From Mucilaginibacter aquariorum (GTDB lineage: Bacteria > Bacteroidota > Bacteroidia > Sphingobacteriales > Sphingobacteriaceae), in contig NZ_JANHOH010000001.1 in NCBI RefSeq assembly GCF_024498135.1, positions 434,001 to 498,000 on the forward strand: a stretch of DNA of 64,000 bases. The letters run 5' to 3'. The position numbers and the translations under genes are program-made. Of the stretch, positions 8,402-18,284 are shown piece by piece. Under the pieces are notes generated by a model. That model was given only the letters and a program-made list of their open reading frames with translations. It did not search any database and was not told where the DNA came from. Position 1 is the first letter of the stretch. Each line of letters opens with the position of its first letter.

Positions 8402-9751
8402 ATGAAAACAAATTTAAAAAAAGCTTCAATACTGCTTACCGGTTTATTGGTGAGCGGTTCACTATTTGCCCAAACCGATTCATTAGACACTAAAAATTAC
8501 GTTAAACCATTTTCTGGCGGCCCTTTTCGTACCTGGTCAATAGGTGTTCATGGTGGTCTTTTAACGCCATACACTATTTTTGGTGCCAATGGCAGGCAAG
8601 ATTTTAGGAAACCTCAATCTGAAATTGGTTATGGTGGTTACATTAAAAAGCAATTTTTACCCGGTTTTGCTTTACAAGCCGATTTCCTTCGTGGTGAAGT
8701 AAGCGGTACTAACGGCCAGGTAGGAGTTGGTACTCCTAATAGCTTTAATACCAAATTAAATTGGTCTGGTGCATTAAGCGCAAACATTACACTGGCAAAC
8801 ATTAACTGGTTTAGCAAAAAAAGCTCTATACAGCCATACTTAACTGCTGGTGCCGGTTACATGGGTTATAAAACTACCACAACCGATGCTGCAGGTGCTA
8901 CTACTACCTATGGTGATGGTAGTATCAAAGAATGGTTTGTGCCGGTTGGTTTAGGTTTTAAAGTTAATTTAGGTTCAAGTGTAAATTTAGACTTAGGTTA
9001 CCAGGTTAACTTTGTACAATCAGACAACTTTGATGGTTACAATGTAGGATCTGGCAACGATAGGTTCTCTTATGCCCACATTGGTTTAGAGTTTGCTTTG
9101 GGTAGTTCTAACAAACCACAGTTAGCTACTTACAACCCGGTTAATTCAATGCGTACCGAGTATGTATGGGAAAGTCAACAAACTAAAACTATGCTGCAGG
9201 CACAAATTGATGCCGAAAAAGCTAAGAATGATCAGTTAAGAACAGATCTTAACACTACCAACGCAAATTTGGCTAAACTATCAGTTGACAGCGATGGTGA
9301 CGGTGTATTAGACGTTAATGATAAATGCCCTAACACACCTGCCGGTACTAAGGTAGATGGTTCTGGCTGTCCATTGGCTAAACCGGTTGTTTACGTTACT
9401 GAAGAAGACAAACGTGTTGTTAAGGATGCGATAAATAACCTTGAATTTGACTTAGGTAAAGCAACTATTCGCCCTAAATCATTCCCAAGCTTAGACAGGG
9501 TAGCTAACTTATTAACTGAGAAGAACTTCAGTTTAAAATTAGCTGGCCACACAGATAATACAGGTTCTGATGCTTTAAACTTAAGGCTATCAAAAGACCG
9601 TGCAGAATCTATAAAATCATACCTGGTTAGCAAAGGCGCAAATGCTTCACGTATAGAAGCTACGGGTTACGGTGAAAGCCAGCCAATAGCTACTAACAAA
9701 ACAGCAGCAGGCCGTCAGCAAAACCGTCGTGTAGAGTTTACTTTATACTAA
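8402..9751 (+). CDS. OmpA family outer-membrane protein with thrombospondin type-3 repeat
   Basis: A 449-residue outer-membrane protein. A signal peptide (about 1-23, ending LFAQ) is followed by an eight-strand OmpA-like beta-barrel (about 40-235), a helical linker (about 250-290), one calcium-binding thrombospondin type-3 repeat (DSDGDGVLDVNDKCPNTP, about 296-320) and a C-terminal OmpA domain (about 335-449) with the peptidoglycan-binding residues in HTDNTGSDALNLRLSKDRAESI. Such proteins tie the outer membrane to the cell wall. It is a monocistronic gene with a 257-bp upstream region and a strong terminator behind it. Confidence 0.95.
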   Translation: MKTNLKKASILLTGLLVSGSLFAQTDSLDTKNYVKPFSGGPFRTWSIGVHGGLLTPYTIFGANGRQDFRKPQSEIGYGGYIKKQFLPGFALQADFLRGEVSGTNGQVGVGTPNSFNTKLNWSGALSANITLANINWFSKKSSIQPYLTAGAGYMGYKTTTTDAAGATTTYGDGSIKEWFVPVGLGFKVNLGSSVNLDLGYQVNFVQSDNFDGYNVGSGNDRFSYAHIGLEFALGSSNKPQLATYNPVNSMRTEYVWESQQTKTMLQAQIDAEKAKNDQLRTDLNTTNANLAKLSVDSDGDGVLDVNDKCPNTPAGTKVDGSGCPLAKPVVYVTEEDKRVVKDAINNLEFDLGKATIRPKSFPSLDRVANLLTEKNFSLKLAGHTDNTGSDALNLRLSKDRAESIKSYLVSKGANASRIEATGYGESQPIATNKTAAGRQQNRRVEFTLY

Positions 9752-9800
9752 GGGAGGAAGCGATTCAAGACTATTAAAGTCAGGAATCAAGATTCTAAAC

Positions 9801-9834
9801 AAAAGAGCCGCTCCAAATTGGGGCGGCTCTTTTG
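9801..9834 (+). terminator. Rho-independent terminator after the OmpA gene
   Basis: Stem AAAAGAGCCGC(T/C)CC against GGGGCGGCTCTTTT with an AAATT loop, followed by a short T-run. It lies between the OmpA gene and the convergent AHSA1-type gene and can stop transcription from both sides. Confidence 0.85.
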
Positions 9835-9884
9835 TTATGCAATGTTTTTTTGTTCTTTGCGTTTGCTGTCTTGATTCTCTTTCC

Positions 9885-10268
9885 TTATCCTACCGCGAAG
9901 AAATCTGCGAGGTTGCCAAAATAGCTGTCATTCCAGCCTTCGGCGATATCTGTAAAATCATCATCAGGAATATTTACGTGCCTTAACTCTACAGATGAGC
10001 CATTCGGGTCAGGATGTATTTTAATGGTAACGATAGATTCGTCGCTCTGCCCGTCAAAATACCATTGTTGTACAATTTTCTTCCCTTCTTCAAACTCCAG
10101 GTTCTTACCTACAATGCTGCCTTCCCACAGGGAAAACTCAGAACCGGGTTCGGTAGACATTTCGGCTTTTTCGCCTGTCCATAACTCTAAAGTTAGGGGA
10201 TTGGTAAGCGCCGTGTACACCTCTTCAGGAGTGGCGGGCAACATATAATATTTTTTAAGATCTTTCAC
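9885..10268 (-). CDS. AHSA1-type SRPBCC domain protein
   Basis: A 127-residue START/SRPBCC-fold protein of the AHSA1 group. Typical blocks are ATPEEVYTALTNPLTLELWTG at the N-terminus and HVNIPDDDFTDIAEGWNDSYFGNLADFF at the C-terminus, where the long helix closes the hydrophobic cavity. Family members bind hydrophobic ligands or activate Hsp90, but most bacterial ones have no assigned role. It is single on the minus strand. The start at 10268 is followed by the usual KDLKKYYMLPAT opening, so it is taken as real. Confidence 0.88.
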   Translation of the reverse strand: MKDLKKYYMLPATPEEVYTALTNPLTLELWTGEKAEMSTEPGSEFSLWEGSIVGKNLEFEEGKKIVQQWYFDGQSDESIVTIKIHPDPNGSSVELRHVNIPDDDFTDIAEGWNDSYFGNLADFFAVG

Positions 10269-10760
10269 AGGCGCAATTTAGCAGAAATATTTGAGAGCCT
10301 CATAACGCAAACGCGTCAAATCTTTAGGTTTTTGACCTTTTACCCATTGACTAAACAGCATTGTTCCATCTGTTCCATTTTGAAAACGGAACAAAACGGA
10401 ACAGATTGAACACTTTGATAATCAGTTTATTAATACTTACAAAATTTTGACAGTAGTTAAATAAAAACTTTATGGTAAATTTATTAACACTCTTGTTTAC
10501 AATGATTTATGAAAAATAAGGATTTGTTCCACTTTTTGTAGAATGGAACAAGAAATCGTCTGGCAAAATGCGACTTTTTTTAGTCTTTTTTCGGCCTTAG
10601 TTCGCCCTTTTAGGGTACATAATTCAGCCATGAACAACCGCAGTTGCTTTTTTTTATAAATAATTGATTTGCAAATAGTTGATAATTTAAGGCCTGTTCC
10701 ATTTTGTTCCATGGTGAACACCGTTTTTTGGGTTGACATAAACGGCGAACCCCGCATAGG
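10269..10760. repeat. Noncoding stretch with eight TGTTCC/GGAACA sites
   Basis: No convincing gene lies here. Eight copies of the core TGTTCC or its complement occur: forward at 10361, 10370, 10524, 10694 and 10704, reverse at 10387, 10397 and 10544, most with one more matching base (TTGTTCCA or CTGTTCCA). Pairs are about 9-10 bases apart, close to one helical turn, and the first two pairs face each other as a nested inverted repeat (10361-10404) that can fold into a hairpin. This looks like operator DNA, but no regulator is obvious. An antisense open frame at 10497-10757 is rejected. Confidence 0.6.
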
Positions 10761-11348
10761 CTACTTCACCGTTCCAATCGGCAAAACTGTTCTGCCATAA
10801 ACTTCATTAAGCACACCTGCTATACCCGTGTATATTGCTGATAAGCCACATATAATGCCTTCGTAACCCGCCAGGTGTTTAATGCTTTCGTCACCGGTGG
10901 CATCGCCCCAAACTAATAAAGCGAATAATATGGTTAAAGAACCGAATACAAATTGTAATGCGCGGTTAAGTTTTAGGGTACCAAAGAACAGGCAAAAAGT
11001 AAAGAAGCCCCATATACCTAAGTAAGCGCACATAGCACCTTCAGTAGGTTTTGTACCCCAACCCAGTTTTGGCATTACTATTAACGCAACCAACGATAGC
11101 CAGAAGAAGCCGTAAGAAGTAAATGCGGTAAGCCCAAATGTGTTATTCTTTTTGGCTTCGATAATGCCGGCAATAACCTGCGCCAGGCCGCCATAAAAAA
11201 TCCCCATTGCCAATATCATGGCATTCAGCTCAAAAAAGCCCGCGTTATGTATGTTCAATAAAACGGTGGTCATACCGAAGGCACACAGACCTAATGGGGC
11301 GGGGTTGGCAATGCCATCCTTAACAACTACTGGAGTGGTAGGTATCAT
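10761..11348 (-). CDS. GPR1/FUN34/YaaH (SatP) family acetate transporter
   Basis: A 195-residue membrane protein with six predicted helices. The N-terminal [17 protein letters not shown] is the NPAPLGL signature of the AceTr family, whose members (E. coli SatP, yeast Ato1) form hexameric channels for acetate and succinate. The GFFWLSL and [10 protein letters not shown] segments also fit. Bacterial members allow uptake of acetate at low pH. The upstream gap to gpmA holds its promoter. The 350 bases beyond its stop carry the TGTTCC repeat cluster, which lies downstream and so is unlikely to be its operator. Confidence 0.92.
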   Translation of the reverse strand: MIPTTPVVVKDGIANPAPLGLCAFGMTTVLLNIHNAGFFELNAMILAMGIFYGGLAQVIAGIIEAKKNNTFGLTAFTSYGFFWLSLVALIVMPKLGWGTKPTEGAMCAYLGIWGFFTFCLFFGTLKLNRALQFVFGSLTILFALLVWGDATGDESIKHLAGYEGIICGLSAIYTGIAGVLNEVYGRTVLPIGTVK

Positions 11349-11451
11349 AATAAAGTTTAAATTTGGTTTATAAAACGCAATCTAATTGAAATAAAACGAA
11401 TTAGCAATAGTTTTTTAAACTGAACACTTCATTAAACGTTACCTATTGATT

Positions 11452-12141
11452 ATGCAGAAATTAGTATTGATACGCCACGGTGAAAGCGTTTGGAACCAGG
11501 AAAACCGCTTTACCGGGTGGACAGATGTAGACCTGTCTGAAGAAGGCCTGCAACAAGCTATACGCGCCGGCGAACTGCTTGCAAAACACGGTTATACATT
11601 TGATATCGGTTTTACCTCGGTATTAAAACGGAGCATAAAAACCATGCATTTTGTGCTGGAACAAGTAGACCACCTGTGGATCCCGGTGCATAAATCATGG
11701 CGTTTAAATGAACGTTTCTACGGCGCCCTGCAAGGCCTTAACAAGGCAGAAACCATAGAAAAGTATGGCGAAGAGCAGGTGCAAAAATGGCGCCGCGATC
11801 CGCATGAGCACCCACCTGCTATTACGGAGCAGGATGACCGTTTCCCCGGGCATTACCTGCGTTATAATGATCTAACGTACCGTGAACTGCCCTTAACCGA
11901 AAACCTAAGCGAAACCATAGACAGGGCATTACCATTTTGGCATGAAAGTATAGTGCCGGCCATTCGCGAAAACAAGAAGGTAATTATATGCGCCCATGGT
12001 AACAGCCTGCGCGCCCTTATACAATATATCGAAAACCTAAGCGACGAAGCTGTAGCCAAGCTGGATATCCCCACTGCAACACCCTGGGTATATGAATTAG
12101 ACGAAAGACTGAACTCTATAAGGCATTATTATTTGGAGTAA
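11452..12141 (+). CDS. gpmA: 2,3-bisphosphoglycerate-dependent phosphoglycerate mutase
   Basis: A 229-residue cytosolic enzyme that interconverts 3-phosphoglycerate and 2-phosphoglycerate in glycolysis. The phosphorylated His is in RHGESVWNQENRFTGW at the N-terminus and the second catalytic His in HGNSLRALIQ near residue 180; WRLNERFYGALQG is the characteristic substrate-binding block. The frame extends upstream to TTG at 11446, but the ATG at 11452 is the standard start (MQKLVLIRHG). It reads divergently from the SatP gene and ends before a long inverted repeat. Confidence 0.96.
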   Translation: MQKLVLIRHGESVWNQENRFTGWTDVDLSEEGLQQAIRAGELLAKHGYTFDIGFTSVLKRSIKTMHFVLEQVDHLWIPVHKSWRLNERFYGALQGLNKAETIEKYGEEQVQKWRRDPHEHPPAITEQDDRFPGHYLRYNDLTYRELPLTENLSETIDRALPFWHESIVPAIRENKKVIICAHGNSLRALIQYIENLSDEAVAKLDIPTATPWVYELDERLNSIRHYYLE

Positions 12142-12152
12142 TTATAACCAAC

Positions 12153-12247
12153 CGTCATTGCGAGGTACGAAGCAATCTCTTTAGGACAATTATACACCTT
12201 GCATGAAGGATTTACTCAAAGAGATTGCTTCGTACCTCGCAATGACG
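12153..12247. repeat. Intergenic inverted repeat with 30-bp perfect arms
   Basis: Arms at 12153-12182 and 12218-12247 (left arm opens CGTCATTGCGAGG, right arm ends CCTCGCAATGACG) are exact reverse complements over 30 bases, with a 35-base loop. Elements beginning GTCATTGCGAG are common scattered intergenic palindromes in several bacterial phyla; this one separates two convergent genes and could act as a terminator or be a MITE-like passenger. A related but different element is at 43695. Confidence 0.85.
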
Positions 12248-12269
12248 CGTGGAGGGGACCGCCAACTGT

Positions 12270-15080
12270 TTATCGCCCACCAAACCCAAAGCCCCAATCT
12301 TTACCTTTATCAACCGCGGGCACACCTTTATCCAGCCATACCGGCATTGGCGCGCCTTTCAGGAAATGGTCAAAAAATTGCGCTTCGCGGATAGTGATAT
12401 CTTTACGGTTCTGGCGTTTTACCAGGTTGTGGGCCTCGTCGTTATATTGCAGCAGCCAAACCGGTTTGCCTAATCTGCGCAGGGCGGTAAACATTTCTAT
12501 ACCCTGGTACCACGGCACAGCGCCATCAGCATCGTTAGACATGATCACCACCGGCGTTTTTACTTTGGGTAACTGAAACAGGGGAGAGTTTTCGATATAC
12601 AAACTTGGTTTATCCCACAAGGTAGCACCAATTCGGCTTTGTGTCCGTTCGTACTGCGATTGCCTGTTGATGCCGCTTTCCCACCGGATGCCACCATAAG
12701 CCGAGGTCATGTTGGCAACCGGCGCGCCGGCCCATGCCGCGGCATACATATTGGTTTGGGTAATAAGATAAGCCACCTGATAACCGCCCCAACTTTGACC
12801 TTGTATACCTATATGGTTCCCATCAACCCATGGGTTTTTCTTTAATGCTTCTACGCCCGAGTTAACAAACTCTACAGCCGAAGCACCAGGGTGACCAGTT
12901 TCGTAACTAATATCCGGCGCAAAAACTAAATAACCGTTGCTCACAAACCAGGAAATAGGTAAGCGCGACGGCGTAGGTGAAGGCGGAAGATAATTATACA
13001 AACCATCTGATAGCTTTTCATAAAAATAAGCGATCATGGGGTACTTTTTAGCCGGATCAAAATCCTCCGGTTTATATAAAATACCTTTTGAATGATAGCC
13101 TTTTGGCGTTGTCCACGTCACCAGCTCAGCAGTGCCCCAATTGTATTGGTTTTGCTGCGGATTGATAGCACTTAGCCTGGTTTCCTTTATCAGATCTGTG
13201 GATACATACAGATCAGGCGATTGTATATAACTGTATTTAGTATAGATAAATATGGATGCATCTTTAGATTTTTGCAAGCTGCTGTAACCCATTGGTGCCA
13301 TTACTACCTTTTTAGGGGCATAATCACTGGCTAATTCCTTTTTATAATAGCCCCATTGTTTGTTTTCATCGTTTTGTGCTAATAGCCACAATGTTTTTTT
13401 AGTGGGGATGAATTTTTCTTCGGGATCGGTAGGGTTATATCTAAACACTATCTTATACCTGCGGCCCATGCCATTGGTAAAGTTGGTGGCTTTGCCGGTA
13501 GCCGGGTCTACAGCCCAAATATCATAACGATCATATATCAACACACGTTTATCGTTTTCTTCCCAGGCAGATACCCCATAAGCAGATGGATCATCGGGCA
13601 CATCATTATCTTCTTCGCCCATTTTAACGTGGGTACCTGCTGTTATATTCAGTTTTTTACCGGTAGCAACGTTGTAACTATGCCAGTTTTGATCTTTAGA
13701 ATCAAACCAAACCACATAATTACCGCCGGGCGAAATACTGTACCGGGCCTTAAGACGGTCGTTAATTCGCATACGCTCGCCGGTGCGGGTATTAATAAGG
13801 TAAGCCGCCTGTTGTGTGCCGCCTTCCCATTGGGCCTGCACGCGGGCGCCTGTATCGGTTAGCCCTAAAACAAAGGTTGCATCGTTGTTGTCTGATACCA
13901 TTACCTCACGGATACCTTTATCACCTAATTGTATCAGCTTTTTAACTCCATCTGTCGGTCGGATAACTGCCTGATAACTGCGTTTAAGCTCGCGCTGCAG
14001 GTTCTTTAATTGCTGTGGCTGCAGGTAATCATCCTTATAATTCCAGATATCTACACGGGCATTTTCAAACTCAACCAATGTTGTATCGGCTGGTTTTGGA
14101 ATAGGGGCAGTACCAAAGAACAGGTTATTGCCACTTTTACTAAAGAAAACCTTGCCATCGCCGCTTACAGCCCAATTAGCAGGCATACCTGCAGAGCCTA
14201 ACTCTGAAATAATTATGGCGCTATCTTTTGAAGCCGTGTAGTAATAAAGTTTAAAGGGCTTTACTAAAGCCTTTTCCGGATTTTTTTCGGCGGTAAAGGC
14301 AAGTTGTTTACCGGCATCGTCAAATGTTAAATTTTTGTAGTTACCGCGGCCGGTGCTTACTGTTTTCAGCGTTTCCTTTTCAATATCATACACAAACAAA
14401 CCCGATTTAACCGTTTTGCTTTTCTTTGGCGCAGTAATCGAGAACGCCAACCATTTTCCGTTTTTGCTTAACTGATATTCAGTTACATAATTAAAATTAC
14501 GGGTTTTTCCATTTAGCAGTTGCTTTACAAAAAGCTCGGCACCTTCCCGGGTTGGCGGGGCAATAGTGGTGGCAATAGCTTTCTTTGAGGTGTCAGCTGC
14601 TTCGGGTTTCTTCACTGTATCAGCAGGGGACAGGTAAGCTACAACAGGCGCTTTTTCTGCAATTTTGAAGGAGCGTATTGCCGGTATCTTTTCTACCGTG
14701 TTTTTGCCAAGTGTTATGATCCCCAGGGTATCTTTTGGGAATTCAGATTGTTTCTTCTTTTTGATTTTTGCCTGGCGGATGTCTTTATAAAATGGTCGTA
14801 TCAAAAAAACCGCGTATTTAGAATCGGGGGTGAAACGCACCGTATCTGCGCGCGGGATAGTAAGCCGGCTCCTGTTTTTTGAGTCTGTTATTACCAGGTT
14901 GGCATCACCTTCCTGTGGTTTTATAACATATACTATCCGTTTACCATCATTACTAATATGCTCGTTAGTTATGCTCTGCCAGCCATCATAAACCGATTGA
15001 TCAAGCGGCTTTTTGGATGCTTTTTGGGCGTCCGCGCACAAACTGAACAACAGGAGAGCAGGAAGTAAAAGTTTTTTCAT
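12270..15080 (-). CDS. S9 family peptidase (prolyl oligopeptidase type), secreted
   Basis: A 936-residue exported serine peptidase. A signal peptide (about 1-18, [11 protein letters not shown]) is followed by a long beta-propeller-like region (about 25-660) that guards the active site, and a C-terminal alpha/beta hydrolase domain with the nucleophile in GQSWGGYQ (Ser763), then Asp852 in NDADGAVP and His884 in NDEAHNL, the S9 triad order. Such enzymes release dipeptides or cut small peptides after Pro or similar residues in the periplasm. Length is normal for the subgroup found in Bacteroidota. Precise cleavage preference cannot be read from sequence. It is followed by no close gene. Confidence 0.92.
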   Translation of the reverse strand: MKKLLLPALLLFSLCADAQKASKKPLDQSVYDGWQSITNEHISNDGKRIVYVIKPQEGDANLVITDSKNRSRLTIPRADTVRFTPDSKYAVFLIRPFYKDIRQAKIKKKKQSEFPKDTLGIITLGKNTVEKIPAIRSFKIAEKAPVVAYLSPADTVKKPEAADTSKKAIATTIAPPTREGAELFVKQLLNGKTRNFNYVTEYQLSKNGKWLAFSITAPKKSKTVKSGLFVYDIEKETLKTVSTGRGNYKNLTFDDAGKQLAFTAEKNPEKALVKPFKLYYYTASKDSAIIISELGSAGMPANWAVSGDGKVFFSKSGNNLFFGTAPIPKPADTTLVEFENARVDIWNYKDDYLQPQQLKNLQRELKRSYQAVIRPTDGVKKLIQLGDKGIREVMVSDNNDATFVLGLTDTGARVQAQWEGGTQQAAYLINTRTGERMRINDRLKARYSISPGGNYVVWFDSKDQNWHSYNVATGKKLNITAGTHVKMGEEDNDVPDDPSAYGVSAWEENDKRVLIYDRYDIWAVDPATGKATNFTNGMGRRYKIVFRYNPTDPEEKFIPTKKTLWLLAQNDENKQWGYYKKELASDYAPKKVVMAPMGYSSLQKSKDASIFIYTKYSYIQSPDLYVSTDLIKETRLSAINPQQNQYNWGTAELVTWTTPKGYHSKGILYKPEDFDPAKKYPMIAYFYEKLSDGLYNYLPPSPTPSRLPISWFVSNGYLVFAPDISYETGHPGASAVEFVNSGVEALKKNPWVDGNHIGIQGQSWGGYQVAYLITQTNMYAAAWAGAPVANMTSAYGGIRWESGINRQSQYERTQSRIGATLWDKPSLYIENSPLFQLPKVKTPVVIMSNDADGAVPWYQGIEMFTALRRLGKPVWLLQYNDEAHNLVKRQNRKDITIREAQFFDHFLKGAPMPVWLDKGVPAVDKGKDWGFGFGGR

Positions 15081-15177
15081 ATGGATAGGAATGTATTAAC
15101 TCCTAATATCATAAATTTTACGCCGATGCTGCTAATGAAATGAAAAAGTTACAAGTGTATTAGATTGCTAATTTAAA

Positions 15178-15498
15178 TTAGTTTGTTGGTAACAGGTACG
15201 TAGTATTAAAGCTGTTAAACAAACGGTTAAAAAATGCTTTGATCTTATCTGTTGTGGATTGATGGGATACAACGGGTTGCTGAAGCATATCCTGCAAATC
15301 ATTGTTATCGGCAGGGTTTTCCATGTTTTCCATTTCCTCTAAAACAAACTGGCGTACCGATGGGTCGCGGTTCACAATCTCATCCATTTCGGTAAGGTCC
15401 CTTAATGTAGCCTGGCCGTTTTTCCTTTTTTTCCAAAGGATCTCAAAGCGTTCCTGTGAGAAGGTCCGCCTGATAATGAACCGGTTATCTTTACTCAT
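15178..15498 (-). CDS. Hypothetical small cytoplasmic protein
   Basis: I do not recognise this 106-residue protein. It is hydrophilic and helical, rich in Arg/Lys at the start (IIRRTFSQERFEILWKKR), acidic in the middle (VLEEMENMENPADNNDLQDM) and ends with an amphipathic, weakly hydrophobic helix (KIKAFFNRLFNSF). There is no signal peptide or full membrane helix. It precedes the S9 peptidase on the same strand with a 97-bp gap. Codon use looks like its neighbours, so it is probably a real gene, but nothing supports a function. Confidence 0.6.
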   Translation of the reverse strand: MSKDNRFIIRRTFSQERFEILWKKRKNGQATLRDLTEMDEIVNRDPSVRQFVLEEMENMENPADNNDLQDMLQQPVVSHQSTTDKIKAFFNRLFNSFNTTYLLPTN

Positions 15499-15638
15499 AA
15501 CATTGATCTTGGATTTATATCCAACAAATCAAATGCCATGCTTGTATATTATTGACTTACAATATATTATATGAGTATTAATAATATATAACGGGCGGTT
15601 TCATTACAATAAGTGTTCGGATACGTGCAATTAAGAGA

Positions 15639-15673
15639 TAAGATTTGACAGCTTCTAAAACCGTCAAATCTTA
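15639..15673 (-). terminator. Hairpin behind signal peptidase gene
   Basis: Eleven-base perfect stem (TAAGATTTGAC / GTCAAATCTTA) with a 13-base loop, lying 13 bases past the stop of the minus-strand lepB gene. The T-run is weak, so it may be a terminator or an mRNA-end stabilising hairpin. Confidence 0.5.
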
Positions 15674-15685
15674 TTAATCTGATAA

Positions 15686-16786
15686 TTAATTTATCGCCCT
15701 TAAGATCCTATCCCAACGTATTTGGTTTAGCGGGGTTTGGGTGCTATCAATGCTCATCCAGGTTATTTTTGCCTTACCTACAATATGGTCCTCGGGTACA
15801 AAACCCCAAAAACGCGAATCTTCAGAGTTATGACGGTTATCGCCCATCATCCAGTAATAGTTCATTTTAAAAGTGTAGGTATCTGCTTTTTTGCCGTTTA
15901 TCAACACAGTGTTGCCATCGCGGGAAACTTTATTGTGCTCGTAAACCTCGATGGAGCGGCCATATATAGCCATGGTAGAATCATTCAGCTGAATGGTTGT
16001 CCCTCTTTTTGGTACAAGCAGCGGGCCGAAATTATCTTCGTTCCATTTAATTTTCTCGTTATGCGGGAATATCTGCGGACTATATTCGCCTTTTGGCTCA
16101 ATAACCGGCTCTATAGCTTTGATATTTGAATAGCTTTTAAATTGCTTATAACTATCCGGTGGGATGATCATTTCATATTGCGTTGGGCTGTACTGCAACC
16201 TTACATCAATTTTAAGGTTGTGTATCATTTCGGGGTTGAGGTTATCGGGAGTGGTAGTTACCATGTATGATGTTTGACTTTTTGGCGCGTTCGCAACCAG
16301 TTTACCATCGGCATAAACCTGGCCATCTACAATAGTAATTACATCGCCTGGGGTGCCCACGCAGCGTTTAATAAAGTGTGTACGCATATCAACCGGGCGG
16401 GCTACGCTTTCGGCCGGGTAGTTAAATACAACAGCATCACCTTTTTTAACCTCACCTAATCCCGGTAAACGGAAATAGGGTAGTTGTATGCCATCCCAAT
16501 AGGTTTTTATCTTACCACCCATTACAGTTGATTCTAAAAAAGGGATGGAAACAGGTGTCATTGGCATACGCGCACCGTAGGCAAATTTACTCACAAACAA
16601 ATAATCGCCGGTTAACAGGCTGCCTTCCATTGATGCAGAAGGGATGGCATATGCCGAGAATAGCAAGCCACGGATAATTGTAGATGCAATTACTGCAAAT
16701 AATATGGCATCCAGCCATTCGCGTACCTTACCTTTTTTAGGCTTGTTATCTTCTTGTTTCTTGCGTGATAAAAACTTCCAATTCAT
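15686..16786 (-). CDS. lepB: Signal peptidase I
   Basis: A 366-residue inner-membrane endopeptidase that removes signal peptides from exported pre-proteins. After a charged N-terminus (MNWKFLSRKKQED) comes one membrane anchor (about residues 24-44) and the catalytic Ser52 in IPSASMEGSL; the general-base Lys140 is in FIKRCVGTPGD. The box MMGDNRHNSEDSRFWG near the C-terminus confirms the S26A family. It is longer than E. coli-like forms in its middle insertion (about 150-290), as is usual in Bacteroidota. An in-frame ATG at 16843 exists, but the MNWKF start gives the family's usual N-terminus. Confidence 0.94.
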   Translation of the reverse strand: MNWKFLSRKKQEDNKPKKGKVREWLDAILFAVIASTIIRGLLFSAYAIPSASMEGSLLTGDYLFVSKFAYGARMPMTPVSIPFLESTVMGGKIKTYWDGIQLPYFRLPGLGEVKKGDAVVFNYPAESVARPVDMRTHFIKRCVGTPGDVITIVDGQVYADGKLVANAPKSQTSYMVTTTPDNLNPEMIHNLKIDVRLQYSPTQYEMIIPPDSYKQFKSYSNIKAIEPVIEPKGEYSPQIFPHNEKIKWNEDNFGPLLVPKRGTTIQLNDSTMAIYGRSIEVYEHNKVSRDGNTVLINGKKADTYTFKMNYYWMMGDNRHNSEDSRFWGFVPEDHIVGKAKITWMSIDSTQTPLNQIRWDRILRAIN

Positions 16787-16918
16787 ATTTATTTGCGATT
16801 TATGTTTAACGATGGGTTGATATTTGACTGCCGTTAACGCCATTTGTTACAAATGTTTTTTCAGCCAAATTTTTCTCTCATTACACGCGAAATAACCGTT
16901 TGCCCGTAATTGGAAATG

Positions 16919-16938
16919 TTTGTTCGATATCGGACAAA
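16919..16938. promoter_or_regulatory. 20-bp palindrome, candidate enhancer site for the sigma-54 activator
   Basis: TTTGTTCGATATCGGACAAA is palindromic except for one symmetric mismatch pair. Its centre lies about 85 bases upstream of the expected transcription start, where sigma-54 activators usually bind. The likely ligand is the NtrC-type regulator encoded by the same operon (22925). Confidence 0.55.
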
Positions 16939-16987
16939 TATTAGTCGGTAATATTATATAAACACCTCAATATCAATATTTTAACTT

Positions 16988-17003
16988 TGGTATAGCTCTT
17001 GCA
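16988..17003 (+). promoter_or_regulatory. Sigma-54 (-24/-12) promoter of the efflux operon
   Basis: TGGTATAGCTCTTGCA matches the sigma-54 consensus TGGYAYRNNNNTTGCW at every fixed position with the correct GG-to-GC spacing, 30 bases before the ATG at 17033. The -24 GG is at 16989-16990 and the -12 GC at 17001-17002. The overlapping TAACTTTG (16983-16990) also resembles a housekeeping -7 box, but no TTG lies at the matching -33 distance. Confidence 0.7.
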
Positions 17004-17032
17004 AACCTCCTTTCAAATATTATCATAATAAA

Positions 17033-18280
17033 ATGGATACGGTAATTGAACAAGAAGTAACTGCACGTAAAAAAAAGAGTGCCATTATTATAGTAACAGT
17101 TGTAATTGCTGTACTTGCTATAGCCGTATGGTTGTTGCGTACATCGTTAAAATCAACCATCAAAAAAACAGAGATAACCACAGCGGTGGTAGATAAAGGC
17201 AGCGTAGAAAATACCCTTAACGCTACAGGTGAAGTACTGCCCGAGTTTGAAGAAATATTAACCAGCCCTATTAATGCTTCTATAAAAAAGGTGTTGATGG
17301 ATGCAGGAAATAAAGTTAAGGCAGGGCAATCTATACTTACGCTTGATAAATCAACCACGCAAACGGAGTTTGAACGATTAAACTTTAAGCTGCAAAGCAA
17401 GCGGAACGAGATAAGCAAGCTTAAACTCGACCTTAACAAAAGTTTTTTTGATATCCGATCAAATAATGATATCAAGCAACTGCGCATCAGCAACCTGGCC
17501 GATGCAGTTGAGAACGCCAAGCGCCTTTTTAAAGCGGGTGGTGGCACACGTGAAGGCATTGAACAAGCCGAACTAAACTTGAAGGTTGCCCAGCTGGAAA
17601 AGAAGCAGTTAGAAAACGAGATAAAAAGCAAGCAGCAAACCATGCAGATAGAAATAAAAGAAGCAGAGATTGCCCTTGCCATACAAGAAAATGAACTGCA
17701 CGAATTGCAGCGCAAGCTTAACCTGGCCAACATTATTGCTACCCGCACGGGTGTTGTTACCTGGATAAATAAAAATATTGGTGCAACCGTAAGGGAGGGC
17801 GAATCGCTGGCCCGCATTGCAGATCTGGGCAGTTTTAAGGTTAACGGCAGCATATCTGATAATTATATGGATCAGCTACATAATGGCATGCCGGTTATTA
17901 TCCGCGTAAATGATGCACAGATGAAAGGGCATGTAGCTAATGTGTATCCGTCTATACAAAACAGCATTGTAACATTTGATGTGCAGCTGGATGAACGCAA
18001 TAACAAGCTGTTACGCCCAAACATGAAGGTTGACGTGTTCCTGGTGACAGACCTGCAAAACAACACCATGCGTGTAGCTAATGGCCCGGCATTTAAAGGG
18101 GCATCTGCGCAGGATGTGTTTGTGATAAACGGAAATAAAGCCGAGAAAAGAACTGTACACATTGGCCTTACCAATTTTGATTTTGTAGAGATAAAAGACG
18201 GCTTAAAACCGGGCGATGTAATAATAACATCAGATATGAGCGAATACAAAAATTCAAGCGAGCTCACTATTAAAAACTAA
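17033..18280 (+). CDS. HlyD/MacA-like periplasmic membrane-fusion protein
   Basis: A 415-residue adaptor that joins an inner-membrane ABC transporter to a TolC-type channel. It has a short cytoplasmic tail, one membrane anchor (about 17-35, SAIIIVTVVIAVLAIAVWLL), a barrel-sandwich lipoyl half (about 55-105, with VKAGQSILTLD), a long helical hairpin rich in Leu/Glu/Lys heptads (about 106-240) and the second lipoyl half (about 240-275, GATVREGESLARI), then beta-barrel and membrane-proximal domains. It is first in a seven-gene operon, four bases before the TolC-like gene. The substrate is unknown. Confidence 0.93.
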   Translation: MDTVIEQEVTARKKKSAIIIVTVVIAVLAIAVWLLRTSLKSTIKKTEITTAVVDKGSVENTLNATGEVLPEFEEILTSPINASIKKVLMDAGNKVKAGQSILTLDKSTTQTEFERLNFKLQSKRNEISKLKLDLNKSFFDIRSNNDIKQLRISNLADAVENAKRLFKAGGGTREGIEQAELNLKVAQLEKKQLENEIKSKQQTMQIEIKEAEIALAIQENELHELQRKLNLANIIATRTGVVTWINKNIGATVREGESLARIADLGSFKVNGSISDNYMDQLHNGMPVIIRVNDAQMKGHVANVYPSIQNSIVTFDVQLDERNNKLLRPNMKVDVFLVTDLQNNTMRVANGPAFKGASAQDVFVINGNKAEKRTVHIGLTNFDFVEIKDGLKPGDVIITSDMSEYKNSSELTIKN

Positions 18281-18284
18281 TACA

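Noticed and set aside
10497..10757. 86-codon minus-strand open frame in the repeat stretch
   Set aside because: No similarity to any family I know, Lys/Thr-rich, low-quality composition, and it runs through the TGTTCC repeats; most likely a chance frame.
16983..16990. TAACTTTG as a housekeeping -7 box for the efflux operon
   Set aside because: Matches TAnnTTTG, but no TTG at the right distance upstream, while the overlapping sigma-54 element fits in all positions and the operon encodes a sigma-54 activator.
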